DNA of 64,000 nucleotides, from contig JADFYH010000005.1 in NCBI GenBank assembly GCA_015233135.1, positions 1-64,000 on the forward strand, read 5' to 3'. Shown here one piece after another: positions 16,833-25,157 of the stretch (within the stretch, counting starts at the first letter, position 1; each line of letters starts with the position of its first letter). A program made the position numbers and the translations under genes. Source of the DNA: Deltaproteobacteria bacterium (lineage in GTDB: Bacteria > UBA10199 > JADFYH01). The notes under the pieces were generated by a model that did no database searches, was not told where the DNA came from, and worked only from the letters and a program-made list of their open reading frames with translations.

Positions 16833-17107
16833 AAAAACAAACGGGTGACAGAGGAGAACTCATTTTCCTCACCCCAGCTTGCAAAAAAGCCCTCCGAGGA
16901 ACCTAGATTCGGCAGTAACCGAATCTAGCAAGCCTTTGCAATTGTCCCAGCTCTTCGTTGGGAGCCATTCCCCCGTCAGTCCACGTAGCGCATGCTACGC
17001 CTCCTTCCGGGTGAATGGCCCCCGCCTCAATCTGGAACAATTTCAAAACCTTGACCTGGAAAAAGCGATACAACTGCTTTTTTCAGGATGAATCGGGGGG
17101 CTTTTTT
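16833..17107 (+). repeat. Cassette-array repeat F carrying the 185-bp insert
   Basis: Near-identical to repeat E, including the insert at the same AGG site and the same bases after the terminator (TTTTTTAATTAGA). It closes the array. Confidence 0.8.
16900..17084. mobile_element. 185-bp structured insert, copy 2
   Basis: Same sequence as 15832-16016 except two substitutions (GCG to GTG near 17012 and C to T near 17083). Same AGG flanks (16897-16899 and 17085-17087). The similarity of the whole repeat suggests duplication of repeat plus insert rather than two insertion events. Confidence 0.55.
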
Positions 17108-17123
17108 AATTAGACCTCTTTTA

Positions 17124-17479
17124 TTAATTTACAGATAAGTTATTGTTTTTTCTTAGTCCAAAACGTGTACGACGATTTCTATAGCGTTCCGATAAAATCT
17201 TAAAAATCTTCAAACTGCGAATCAGGCTGAAGCTTCACTTAAACCGTAGTCGAGTCCAATGTGAAAGTAAGTCCTATATTCTCTCCAGTACATCAGCGTC
17301 ATTAAAAGCTGATCTTCTACTTTCAATTTGCAGGGACGACGACGGTGAGGATGCTTCCGAATTTCCTTCAATCCTTGCTTGATGACTTCCACCATCTTTT
17401 CGAAGGTCCGACGGGAAATACCCGTCGCTCGACGGAATGCTGGAGCTTTCAAATTTTGTATATTTTCCCATTTCACCAA
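17124..17479 (-). pseudogene. IS5-family transposase remnant, internally deleted
   Basis: An N-terminal piece of ~85 residues (RRTFEKMVEVIKQGLKE..., LLMTLMYWREYRTYFHIGLDYGLSEASA) matches the helix-turn-helix region of IS5-like DDE transposases. After a stop at 17222, another frame reads IFKILSERYRNRRTRFGLR to TAA at 17124, which is the typical C-terminus of the same family. The catalytic middle is missing, so this is an internally deleted relic. Confidence 0.65.
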
Positions 17480-17529
17480 GAAATTTTAAACACACGCCTT
17501 TTTATTCTCAACACTTATCTGCTTACTAA

Positions 17530-17767
17530 TAAAAGAGATCTATTGTATTTATCTTCCTATTCACCCAATTTGAATTTAATTGAAAGGCTTTGGAAATTTG
17601 TGAAAAAGGAATGTTTGTACTCGAAATATTACTCAGATTTTGCAAAGTTTAAGAAAGCGATTGAGGAGTGTTTGTCGCATACACACGACCAGCATAAAGA
17701 GAAATTAGATTCTCTACTTACTCTCAATTTCCAAACTTTTAAAAATGAAAAACTTGTGCCCGGTTAA
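17530..17767 (+). pseudogene. IS630-family transposase 3' remnant
   Basis: The reading frame ending at 17767 contains LYLSSYSPNLNLIERLWKFVKKECLYSKYYSDFAKFKKAIEECL (shown in parts by the family as the C-terminal DDE segment with its Glu in NLIERLWK). The N-terminal two-thirds is absent; the junction with the IS5 remnant lies near 17480-17530. Confidence 0.65.
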
Positions 17768-17813
17768 AGTATAACAGCAAAAAAATCCGACTGGGAAAAA
17801 CGAAAGGCCACAC

Positions 17814-17819
17814 TTGACA
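17814..17819 (+). promoter_or_regulatory. Candidate -35 of the dnaJ-like gene
   Basis: A perfect TTGACA lies 45 nt before ATG 17864. No convincing -10 stands at 16-18 bp, so only the -35 is marked. Confidence 0.25.
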
Positions 17820-17863
17820 GCTTTGTCCTTTACCCAGAAAACTCCTAAATTTAGAACATCCTT

Positions 17864-18808
17864 ATGAAACTTCTCAAATACCTCGAAATCTTGGGCCTGC
17901 AAGAAGGAGCCAAACCCGACGATATTAAAAAGGCCTTTCGCGATTTGGCCTTTCAGTATCATCCCGATCGTAATCCGGGCAGCAAGGCGGCGGAAGATCA
18001 GTTTAAAAAAATTGCCGAGGCTTATGCGTATCTCACCGACAATGCTGAATTGCTTCACGCGATTCATCGGCCTCAAGCTAATACTTCCAAAAACACCCAA
18101 TTTTATAGCGATATCTTTGATGAACTTTTTGGGGTTCAAGCTCAAAGTACGGTGCAAAAAGGCAAAGATGTTTTTCAGGTGGCGGAATTGAGTTTGAAAG
18201 AGGCCTTTTTGGGTAAAAAAGAGACTTTTGTTTACTGGCGGGAATTGCGCTGCGAAAAATGCCTGGGGCTTGGGGCAGCAGCGGGAAAAAAATCACCCAC
18301 CTGCAGTTATTGTTTTGGTCTGGGAAATATTCAGACGGCGCATCGCTGGGAAAAAATAGAAAAGAAGTGCCCCAAGTGTTTGGGGCTGGGCCGTATTCCT
18401 CAAGATCCTTGCAAAAAATGTCGTGGAAAAGGTCTGCTGCCCCATCAGGAAAAATTAAATTATCTCCTTCCTCCTAAAGTGAGGCACGGCCAGGAAATTC
18501 GTGTGGTGGCCAAGGGTTCTTTTGCCCCCCGTGCGGCTTCTGCTGGCGATTTGGTGATTCAAATTTACCTAAAAAAGGAAGCGTCCTTTACGTTTGACGG
18601 CCCAAATGTTCTATGCGAGGTTTCCATTTCCCCCGAAAAAGCAGCTCAAGGGGGGAGTCTGATTGTGCCCACCTTAATGGGGGAAAGAGAAATAGAGCTG
18701 GTTCCCGGCCAAAAGGGAGAGGCGGTTTACTCCATTAAAGATTATGGCCTTGGAGGGGATCAGTTTGTGATTGTACAGGTGAAAAATTCGAAGAGATTAC
18801 AGAAATAA
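17864..18808 (+). CDS. DnaJ-type co-chaperone
   Basis: A 314-residue protein with a J domain (residues 1-60, HPD in FQYHPDRNPGSK), no long Gly/Phe linker, four CxxCxGxG-type zinc motifs (CEKCLGLG, CSYCFGLG, CPKCLGLG, CKKCRGKG) and a substrate-binding C-terminal domain. This is the type I DnaJ layout, shorter than the usual ~375 residues and truncated in the second C-terminal beta-domain region. It stimulates an Hsp70 (DnaK) ATPase. No dnaK or grpE lies nearby, so it may be a secondary DnaJ. No SD precedes the ATG. Confidence 0.88.
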   Translation: MKLLKYLEILGLQEGAKPDDIKKAFRDLAFQYHPDRNPGSKAAEDQFKKIAEAYAYLTDNAELLHAIHRPQANTSKNTQFYSDIFDELFGVQAQSTVQKGKDVFQVAELSLKEAFLGKKETFVYWRELRCEKCLGLGAAAGKKSPTCSYCFGLGNIQTAHRWEKIEKKCPKCLGLGRIPQDPCKKCRGKGLLPHQEKLNYLLPPKVRHGQEIRVVAKGSFAPRAASAGDLVIQIYLKKEASFTFDGPNVLCEVSISPEKAAQGGSLIVPTLMGEREIELVPGQKGEAVYSIKDYGLGGDQFVIVQVKNSKRLQK

Positions 18809-18951
18809 CTCATGTTACGCAATTTTTATTCCCCACCCTCTCCCTCGACGGGAGAGGGCAGGGAGAGGGTGCATAACAGAAAAGTACAATATTGAATTAA
18901 GGTATTTTTTGTTCCCCCTCTCCCCGACCCTCCCCCTCCAGGGGGGAGGGA
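18805..18951. repeat. REP pair between dnaJ and the lipoprotein gene
   Basis: The unit at 18805-18871, including its left arm AACTCAT..TACGC.ATTTTTATTCC, is almost identical to 63906-63972. A second palindrome lies at 18911-18951. The remaining bases up to 18982 carry only the SD (AAAAGG) of the next gene. Confidence 0.65.
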
Positions 18952-18982
18952 GCTACATGAGTATAAAATAAAAGGTTTAATC

Positions 18983-20920
18983 ATGAAGAAAACAATCTCA
19001 TCTATAATCTTAGTACTCATGCTGCTTTTTCTGAACCATTGCGGCACCACAGGAAGCGTCTCTCCCTCCAAAGTGAAATACCCCAATGCTGTGAGCTCCG
19101 AGGCCAAAACAGATTTTAATAGGGCTGAAAAATTATTTGAAACTGCCAACTATGAGGAAGCAGATAAGCTCTACAAGGCCTATCTCAAGCAATATCCCTA
19201 CAATGAGTTGAGTGATAAAAGTGACTTTAGACTGGGGCAGATTTTGATGCTCAGGCAGAATTATGCTCAAGCCGTTCAAAGCTTCAAAGCCCTCATCAAG
19301 AAAAGTCCCAGTCTGGAAATTAAATCCAAGTCGAATTTGAAATTGGCCCTCTGTTATTATCGTTTGCAAAAAATGGGTGAAACCCTTTCGAGTTTCGCAA
19401 TGGTGGAGCCCAAATATGCCGACCCTCGTGAAAAAGTAAAAATGAGTTCGGTGGCCCTGAAAATCTTGGGCAAGGAAGATGTCAATAAAAGGGCATTTTA
19501 TCTGGCTTTGCTGGTGGATGAATATGAAGGTTTTTCCGACGATGCGGAGATCCAAAAACAATTTGGAAAAGAAGCCCCCTCCAAAGCCGAAGTGGAAAAG
19601 CAGTTTCAGGAGTGGGTAAAGCTGGCCACGCCGATAGAGGCGATAGACCGTCGTTTGCTCGATTATCGGGGAAAAAGCAGCGGGGCCTCTCTGGATTTCA
19701 AGATTGGGAAATCTTATTACGAATCGAAAAATAATGCCAAGGCCAAGGAATATCTCAAGCGCTATGTGTCGAAATATCCCAAACACAACTTTGTGGAGGA
19801 GGCCAACAAAATATTGGCAGGCTTGGGAGCGGCGGCGGTTCCCGTGATCGATAACAAAAACGGGATTAAGATTGGAGTGATTCTGCCCCTGAGCGGAAAG
19901 TTAGAGCAGTATGGAAATTACGCCCTAAAAGGGATGGAATGTGCGGCTTCCCTCAAACCCGAATGTAAAGGAGGGGTGAGCAATGTGAAGTTGCTGGTGA
20001 AAGATTCGATGGGCGATGCACAAAAATCGGCCACTTTGGTGGAAGAATTGGTGAAGGAAAAAGTGAGCCTAATTTTAGGTCCCTTGCCTTCCGCAGAAGT
20101 GGAAACGGCAGCGGCCAAGGCAAAAGAGTTGGGGGTGGTACTGGTGGCCCTTTCCCAGAAAAAAGATATTCCTGCCTTGGGTGAAAATATCTTCCGATTT
20201 AGTTTGACGCCAGCCGCCCAGACCAGGGCCATCCTCAAGCATCTTTCGAGCCAGAAAGATCAAAATCATTTGGCCATTTTTTATCCAAACAATAATTATG
20301 GGCAGGAATTTTTAAGCGAGTTTGAAAGTCAGGTTTCTGGCTATGGGGTAAAAATTGTATCGAAGCAATCCTTTGCGCCCACAAAGGCCGATCTCACCGG
20401 AGAACTCCGTCAGCTCAAGCTGAATAGTACTAATGTTAAAGAAAATGGAAAATTATTTGATTCCATTTTTATCCCTGATTCTTATCAAAACATTGGCAAA
20501 ATTGCGGCGGGTTTTGAAAAAGCCGAACTTTCGGGCTTAAGTGTCATCGGTAGCAATGCCTGGAACGATGCCTCGATTATTTCCAAGTTCAACAATTCGC
20601 TAAACTCCGGTTTGTTTGTAGATCTTTATTTTAAAGATTCTACCAAAGAAATTACTCAAAACTTTAATCGTGAATTTCAAAATGCCTACAGCTATGCGCC
20701 TTCCAGTTTGGAAGCCATGGGCTATGATATCGTTCGTTTTGTTTCCCAAGCCTTGGGAAACAAGAAAGTTTCTGCGAAGGATCAGGTAAAGTCTGCCTTG
20801 GTTCAAATTCAAAATTACAATGGAGTGACGGGTTTAAAAGGATTTGACGATTCGCGTGAGGCTCTCATCAGCCCTGTGTTTATAGGCGTGGATGCGAATG
20901 GGTTTAAGGAAATTCAGTAG
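18983..20920 (+). CDS. Lipoprotein with TPR and periplasmic-binding domains (LpoA-like)
   Basis: A 645-residue protein: signal peptide with lipobox (LFLNHC), TPR/YbgF-like repeats at ~40-275 (FNRAEKLFETANYEEADKLY, AKEYLKRYVSKYPKHNF), then a type-1 periplasmic-binding domain from ~295 (IKIGVILPLSGKLEQYGNYALKGMECA). This layout is that of penicillin-binding-protein activators such as LpoA and of branched-chain amino-acid receptor-like lipoproteins. It probably acts at the outer membrane, stimulating peptidoglycan synthesis, although ligand binding is possible. SD AAAAGG precedes the ATG. Confidence 0.78.
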   Translation: MKKTISSIILVLMLLFLNHCGTTGSVSPSKVKYPNAVSSEAKTDFNRAEKLFETANYEEADKLYKAYLKQYPYNELSDKSDFRLGQILMLRQNYAQAVQSFKALIKKSPSLEIKSKSNLKLALCYYRLQKMGETLSSFAMVEPKYADPREKVKMSSVALKILGKEDVNKRAFYLALLVDEYEGFSDDAEIQKQFGKEAPSKAEVEKQFQEWVKLATPIEAIDRRLLDYRGKSSGASLDFKIGKSYYESKNNAKAKEYLKRYVSKYPKHNFVEEANKILAGLGAAAVPVIDNKNGIKIGVILPLSGKLEQYGNYALKGMECAASLKPECKGGVSNVKLLVKDSMGDAQKSATLVEELVKEKVSLILGPLPSAEVETAAAKAKELGVVLVALSQKKDIPALGENIFRFSLTPAAQTRAILKHLSSQKDQNHLAIFYPNNNYGQEFLSEFESQVSGYGVKIVSKQSFAPTKADLTGELRQLKLNSTNVKENGKLFDSIFIPDSYQNIGKIAAGFEKAELSGLSVIGSNAWNDASIISKFNNSLNSGLFVDLYFKDSTKEITQNFNREFQNAYSYAPSSLEAMGYDIVRFVSQALGNKKVSAKDQVKSALVQIQNYNGVTGLKGFDDSREALISPVFIGVDANGFKEIQ

Positions 20921-20924
20921 CACC

Positions 20925-21042
20925 GCATCCCAGAAATTCCCTGATCCTTCGTTGTCTTTCGTCGGGATATCCTCGACGTACTATTCAGTACGCCTGCGGT
21001 ACCCTCCTCAAGACGCCTCGACTCAGGAAATTTCTGGGATGC
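20925..21042. repeat. 118-bp palindromic stem-loop
   Basis: Arms 20925-20944 and 21023-21042 pair over 20 bp with one mismatch (GCATCCCAGAAATT...). Nested inside is CGTACT-ATTC-AGTACG. It starts 4 nt after the lipoprotein stop codon and ends 15 nt before thiL. Its architecture, with an inner palindrome followed by CGCCT and a CGCCTC before the outer arm, recalls the 185-bp insert at 15832. Confidence 0.6.
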
Positions 21043-21057
21043 TAGGTAGAATCAAAG

Positions 21058-21999
21058 ATGCAAACTCTCCAACAATTTGGCGAAAAAAAGCTCCATCGTT
21101 TTTTGGGGCAATTCAAAGGGGTGGGGGATGATGCAGCAGTTATTCCTTTTCAAAATTCTCAATTAGTTTTTACGACAGATGCCCTGGAAGAAGAGCTTCA
21201 TTTTTCCTTTCGCTGGATGGCTGTGACTCAACTGGCCTCCAAACTCTTGGCCGTTAATTTGAGCGATTTGGCCGCCATGGGCGCACAACCCAGATGGGCA
21301 CTGCTTTCTCTGGCGCTTCCAAAAAAAACACCCATTTTAAAATTGAAAACTTTTTTTAAAGCGCTGCAAAAATATTGTCAGCAATTTGGAGTTCAGCTGA
21401 TTGGCGGAGACACCGACGCCTCGGATAAATGGCGGCTTTCTTTAACTCTAATCGGGGAAGTGAAAAATGCGATTTATCGATCGGGGGCAAAAGTAGGGGA
21501 GGATCTCTGGGTGACCGGGAATCCAGGCCATTCGGCCCTGGGGCTTTATGCCTTGCAACAAAATTTGGATCAAAAAAAATTTCGACCTTATATTCAAAAG
21601 CATCTTTGCCCACTTCCTCGATTACAAGAAGGCCATTTGCTTTCCACAAAAAAAATAGCCACCGCGATGATCGACGTGAGTGATGGATTATTATTAGATC
21701 TAGAGCGACTTTGTGAGGCGTCCAAAGTTGGGGCTGAAATAAAATTACCACAAAATCCGAGCTGGCCTTCTGAGACAAAAGACAAAGAACAGGAATTTGT
21801 GGCATGTGGGGGAGAAGATTATGAACTTTTATTTTCTTCTTCTGAGAAAAATAGGAAAGCTATTATGGGTCTTTTTCAGAAGTTGAAAACCCCTTTGCAT
21901 TTTTTGGGGAAAATCAAAGTTCAAAGATATGGGATCAGCGCGTTGGACTTAGAGGGAAAAGAAATTAAATTTTCCATAAAGGGCTATCAGCATTTTTAA
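21058..21999 (+). CDS. thiL: Thiamine-monophosphate kinase
   Basis: A 313-residue protein with the ThiL/PurM-like ATP-binding fold: KGVGDDAAVI near residue 21, TDALEEELHF, AVNLSDLAAMGAQPRWALLSLALP and IGGDTDAS, then IDVSDGLLLDLERL and CGGEDYELLFS. It phosphorylates thiamine monophosphate to the diphosphate, the last step of thiamine cofactor synthesis. It heads a tight run (thiL-rlmD-csd, 8-bp gap then 4-bp overlap). No THI-box riboswitch is recognisable upstream; the palindrome at 20925 occupies that position. Confidence 0.88.
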   Translation: MQTLQQFGEKKLHRFLGQFKGVGDDAAVIPFQNSQLVFTTDALEEELHFSFRWMAVTQLASKLLAVNLSDLAAMGAQPRWALLSLALPKKTPILKLKTFFKALQKYCQQFGVQLIGGDTDASDKWRLSLTLIGEVKNAIYRSGAKVGEDLWVTGNPGHSALGLYALQQNLDQKKFRPYIQKHLCPLPRLQEGHLLSTKKIATAMIDVSDGLLLDLERLCEASKVGAEIKLPQNPSWPSETKDKEQEFVACGGEDYELLFSSSEKNRKAIMGLFQKLKTPLHFLGKIKVQRYGISALDLEGKEIKFSIKGYQHF

Positions 22000-22007
22000 A
22001 TTTTAGT

Positions 22008-23099
22008 ATGAAAACTCCCCTTGAAATTTCAATTACTCAACTGGCCTTTGGTGGTGAAGGTCTGAGTGAACTGAATGGGAAAAAAGTGTTCGTCCCTTAT
22101 GCCGTTCCCGGCGATGTGCTCAAAATAAAAATTATAGAAGATAAAAAAGATTATGCCCGAGCGGAGCTTTTAGAAGTTGTGAAAGCCTCTTCCTTGCGAG
22201 TGAAAGTGGAGTGCGAATATTTTTATAAGTGTGGGGGCTGTCAGTGGCAGCACATTCGCTATGCAGATCAGCTGCGTTACAAGCATCAGCTGCTGGAGCA
22301 GGCTTTGCAGCGCATTGCTAAAATTGAGACGCCACGAATTTTAGCTCCACTTGCTTCTCCAAAAGAATGGAATTATCGAAACCGTATTCGGCTTCAGGTG
22401 ACTAAGCAAGGTCGTCTTGGTTTTTATAAACCTCATTCTCATGAAGTGCTGCCTATTCGGCAGTGTTTGATTGCCGAAGATGCAATCAATGAACAAATCC
22501 CTCAAGTGAAAACCAGTGCTCACGAAATTGAACTCAGTTCTTTTCCAGGAAAAAATCAAACTTTTGCGAATCAAAAAGAAGAGCACTTCTCTCAGGTGAA
22601 TTCTTTGCAAAATGAAGTTCTCAAAGAGAGGGTAAAAGAATATTTAAATTTAAATCCAAAAATAAATTTGCTTGAGCTTTATGCAGGGGAGGGGAATTTT
22701 AGTTTTGATTTGGCCTCTCAGGTTAAACAAGTAACAGCTGTAGAACTGGGTGAAATTGCGGTGCAGAAGGCGCAGGAAAAAATAAAAAAAGAACATCGCC
22801 GTAATATTGAATTTATTCAGTCTTCCAGCTTTCGGGCCCTGGACCAATTTAAAAAAGCGGAGAGGGTTTTTGATCGGGTATTGTTGGATCCGCCCCGCAA
22901 AGGCGCCGTGGAGTGTCTGGAAGTGCTTGCTACCTTGAATATTCCTGAAATGATTTATGTCTCCTGCGACCCCGCTACCTTGGCTCGGGATGTGAAAAAG
23001 TTGATCGATTTGGGTTACCAGCACGATTTTTCACAGGTCCTTGATATGTTTCCTCAGACTTATCATATTGAATCGATCACTCACTTGGTGAAGATATGA
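22008..23099 (+). CDS. rlmD: 23S rRNA m5U methyltransferase (RlmD/TrmA family)
   Basis: A 363-residue protein with an N-terminal TRAM domain (ISITQLAFGGEGLSELNGKKVFVPYAVPGD), the 4Fe-4S ligands in CEYFYKCGGCQW plus a later Cys, the SAM site LELYAGEGNFSFDLA, DPPRKG and the catalytic Cys in YVSCDPATLARD. The family makes 5-methyluridine in 23S rRNA (U1939 for RlmD). It is shorter than E. coli RlmD (433) because the central domain is reduced. The assignment to RlmD rather than RlmC or TrmA is by the Fe-S cluster and TRAM domain. The stop overlaps the next start (ATGA). Confidence 0.78.
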   Translation: MKTPLEISITQLAFGGEGLSELNGKKVFVPYAVPGDVLKIKIIEDKKDYARAELLEVVKASSLRVKVECEYFYKCGGCQWQHIRYADQLRYKHQLLEQALQRIAKIETPRILAPLASPKEWNYRNRIRLQVTKQGRLGFYKPHSHEVLPIRQCLIAEDAINEQIPQVKTSAHEIELSSFPGKNQTFANQKEEHFSQVNSLQNEVLKERVKEYLNLNPKINLLELYAGEGNFSFDLASQVKQVTAVELGEIAVQKAQEKIKKEHRRNIEFIQSSSFRALDQFKKAERVFDRVLLDPPRKGAVECLEVLATLNIPEMIYVSCDPATLARDVKKLIDLGYQHDFSQVLDMFPQTYHIESITHLVKI

Positions 23100-24250
23100 G
23101 TACTAACCCACAAAAACGCATTTACTTAGACCATGCCGCCACTTCCTTTCCCAAGGCCCCTGGAGTAGCGGAAGCCATTCAAAATTATTTATCCGAATGT
23201 GGCGCCTCAGCCGGAAGAGGGGCTTACCAAGAGGCCTTTGAAGCCAAAGATTTGCTGGATGAAGTGAGAGAAGACCTGGCCGATCTCATTGCTGCAAAAG
23301 ATCCCAAACGCCTTATTTTTACACTCAATGCCTCGGACGCCCTGAATCTTGCCCTCAAAGGAATTTTAAAATTAAAAGATCATGTGGTGGTTTCTGGTAT
23401 AGAACACAACTCGGTTTGCCGTCCCTTGCATGAACTGAAAAAACGTTTAGAAATTGAATTTACGAAAATCCCGGTCAGTCTCGAAGGAGAACTTGATTTT
23501 AAACTTTTAGAAAAATCTATTCGCCCTACTACCAGGCTTCTGGCTTTTTTGCAGGGGAGCAATGTTTCAGGTACCTTGCTGCCTTTGGAACTTCTCTCAG
23601 ATTTTTCTTTTAAAAAAGGGATTCCACTTTTAGTCGATGCCTCGCAAACCTTAGGGGCTTACCCTTTGGATGTGACTAAAATCAAAATCGATTTACTTGC
23701 CTTTCCGGGGCATAAAAGTTTGCTGGGGCCTTTAGGGACAGGCGGACTTTGGGTTCGCGAGGGTCTAGATCTTCAAACTTTAAAAGAAGGGGGAACCGGT
23801 TCTTTTTCGGAAGAAGATACCCAGCCAAAATTCTGGCCCGATATTCACGAAAGTGGTTCGCATAATTTGCTGGGCATTGCGGGCCTGGGTGCAGCACTAA
23901 AATTTTTGAAAGCCACGGGAGTGGAAAAAATTCGTCAGCACAAAGAAAACTTGCTCCAGCAATTTATGGAAGGTCTAAAAAATATTCCCTCGCTGAAAGT
24001 GATTGCGGCACCGGTCAAACAAAATGCGGGGGTGATTTCTCTGCAACATCCCCGATTAAATCCCCAAGAATTTGCTCTCGCCCTGGATGCGCAATTTCGT
24101 ATCCAAGTGCGTCCGGGCCTACATTGCGCGCCTTGGGCCCATCAGACCTTTGGCACTTATCCTCAAGGAACGGTGAGGATGAGCATTGGATATTCGAATA
24201 CGGTTCAAGAAGTGGAAGCGGTGTTGAAGGCGCTGAGGAGTTTTTCTTGA
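23096..24250 (+). CDS. Cysteine desulfurase-family aminotransferase (class V)
   Basis: A 384-residue PLP enzyme starting YLDHAATSFPKAPGVAEAI. The PLP lysine is in LLAFPGHKSLLGPLGTGG, and a candidate catalytic Cys is in RPGLHCAPWAHQTFGT. This matches the SufS/IscS-like subgroup (class V aminotransferase related to TIGR01977). It would release sulfur from cysteine as a persulfide for Fe-S or thio-cofactor synthesis. It overlaps rlmD by 4 bp, so translation is coupled. No isc or suf scaffold genes are present. Confidence 0.82.
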   Translation: MSTNPQKRIYLDHAATSFPKAPGVAEAIQNYLSECGASAGRGAYQEAFEAKDLLDEVREDLADLIAAKDPKRLIFTLNASDALNLALKGILKLKDHVVVSGIEHNSVCRPLHELKKRLEIEFTKIPVSLEGELDFKLLEKSIRPTTRLLAFLQGSNVSGTLLPLELLSDFSFKKGIPLLVDASQTLGAYPLDVTKIKIDLLAFPGHKSLLGPLGTGGLWVREGLDLQTLKEGGTGSFSEEDTQPKFWPDIHESGSHNLLGIAGLGAALKFLKATGVEKIRQHKENLLQQFMEGLKNIPSLKVIAAPVKQNAGVISLQHPRLNPQEFALALDAQFRIQVRPGLHCAPWAHQTFGTYPQGTVRMSIGYSNTVQEVEAVLKALRSFS

Positions 24251-24276
24251 TGTTATTGCGAGGAGCGAGAGCGAGG
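24251..24276. repeat. Fragment of a widespread GCGAGGAGCGA repeat
   Basis: ATTGCGAGGAGCGAGAGCGA between csd and the RHH gene matches the core of the dispersed repeat usually read as TCATTGCGAGGAGCGAAGCGACG. A second, reverse-complement fragment is at 54605-54632. Confidence 0.4.
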
Positions 24277-24278
24277 TA

Positions 24279-24485
24279 CTAATTTTTCCGAGATAAGTCT
24301 CCGAAAGAATGTAGTAAACTCAGCTGTTCACCCGGTAAATTGGACTGATACTTCTCCAAAATCAAATCAATCCCCTGGCGGATATACTCTGCAGTAGGCA
24401 CCTTGGTTCTCTCGTGCAAGGTCTTGAGCTTTTCGTTTTGCTCGGGGGTGATATAGATGGTGGTGGTAATTTTTTTTCGGGCCAT
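24279..24485 (-). CDS. Ribbon-helix-helix regulator
   Basis: A 68-residue protein with an N-terminal beta-strand (KKITTTIYITPEQNEKL) and two helices (LKTLHERTKVPTAEYIRQGI), i.e. a CopG/MetJ-type RHH DNA-binding fold. It lies 6 bp after the SPOR gene on the same strand and is likely the last gene of the M16-argS-spor unit. It could be an autoregulator or an orphan antitoxin; no toxin is adjacent. Confidence 0.75.
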   Translation of the reverse strand: MARKKITTTIYITPEQNEKLKTLHERTKVPTAEYIRQGIDLILEKYQSNLPGEQLSLLHSFGDLSRKN

Positions 24486-24491
24486 AATGCA

Positions 24492-25025
24492 CTATTGCTC
24501 CGTCAACACGACCTGCGGACTCACATTTTCTTTTTCTTTGATTTTTTTTGCAAATTCAGTCGCCGATTCTTCATCTCCAAAATTTCCAATATTCACTCGA
24601 TACCATTTCCCACGGTCGTGGATATCTTCCACCGAAAGATAGGCCATATAACCTTTTTGTTTCCACTCACCCACCACTTGTATGGCAGAGCTTTCTTCGG
24701 GAAAGGAGGCGATTTGCAGGGTATACTCGGAGTTTGCACTCGATTTGATTCGCACGACGGTGTTGCTCTTCTCAAAAGTATTCAGTTTTTTCGCAGCGGG
24801 AACACTTTCCGGCACGACCGCATTTTCCTGGTTTTTTTGAGGCAATAAATTGGAGAGCTCCACATCTTTTTGCACCGCTTTTTTCTCGCCAAACGCAGGG
24901 CTGGAATTCCCAAATTTTGTCCCCAGGTAAAAAGCCCCTCCTAAAAATGCGACTTGGAGCAGAAGGAACAAAAGTAATTGGGTGAAAGTGAATTGGAGAT
25001 TTTTGTTTTCGTTAGTGTTGTTCAT
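24492..25025 (-). CDS. SPOR-domain inner-membrane protein
   Basis: A 177-residue protein: short cytoplasmic N-terminus, one TM helix (FTQLLLFLLLQVAFLGGAFYLG), a linker, and a C-terminal SPOR domain from ~98 (EYTLQIASFPEESSAIQVVGEWKQKG... WYRVNIGNFGDEESA). SPOR domains bind denuded peptidoglycan at the division site. Gene order argS-spor is common in Deltaproteobacteria. A REPIN doublet separates it from argS. Confidence 0.82.
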   Translation of the reverse strand: MNNTNENKNLQFTFTQLLLFLLLQVAFLGGAFYLGTKFGNSSPAFGEKKAVQKDVELSNLLPQKNQENAVVPESVPAAKKLNTFEKSNTVVRIKSSANSEYTLQIASFPEESSAIQVVGEWKQKGYMAYLSVEDIHDRGKWYRVNIGNFGDEESATEFAKKIKEKENVSPQVVLTEQ

Positions 25026-25028
25026 TAT

Positions 25029-25157
25029 GAATACCCCCTCTTAAGCTAATGAGGAAAAACGATAACGATTTATCGTTTTTCCAGGGGGTGTTATGACAAT
25101 TGGATTCGAATTGACCATAACCCCTCCTAACCTCCCCTTAGCTTAAGGGGAGGGACT
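25029..25157. repeat. REPIN-like doublet between argS and spor
   Basis: Two opposed CTTAGCTTAAG-type units joined by an imperfect palindromic linker GTTATGACAATTGGATTCG.../...AATTGACCATAAC. The left arm also contains AAAAACGATAAC/GTTATCGTTTTT-like pairing (25054-25081). The same layout is found at 61053-61163. Confidence 0.7.

Noticed and set aside
12520-17107. Integron attC cassette array
   Set aside because: The repeats lack the RYYYAAC and GTTRRRY core sites and contain a rho-independent terminator; no integrase gene is present in the window.
20921-21057. TPP riboswitch before thiL
   Set aside because: No THI-box core words (CUGAGA, GGAA pattern in place); the space is filled by a simple long palindrome.
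24251-24276. Small non-coding RNA
   Set aside because: The stretch matches a known dispersed repeat core and has no terminator or promoter of its own.
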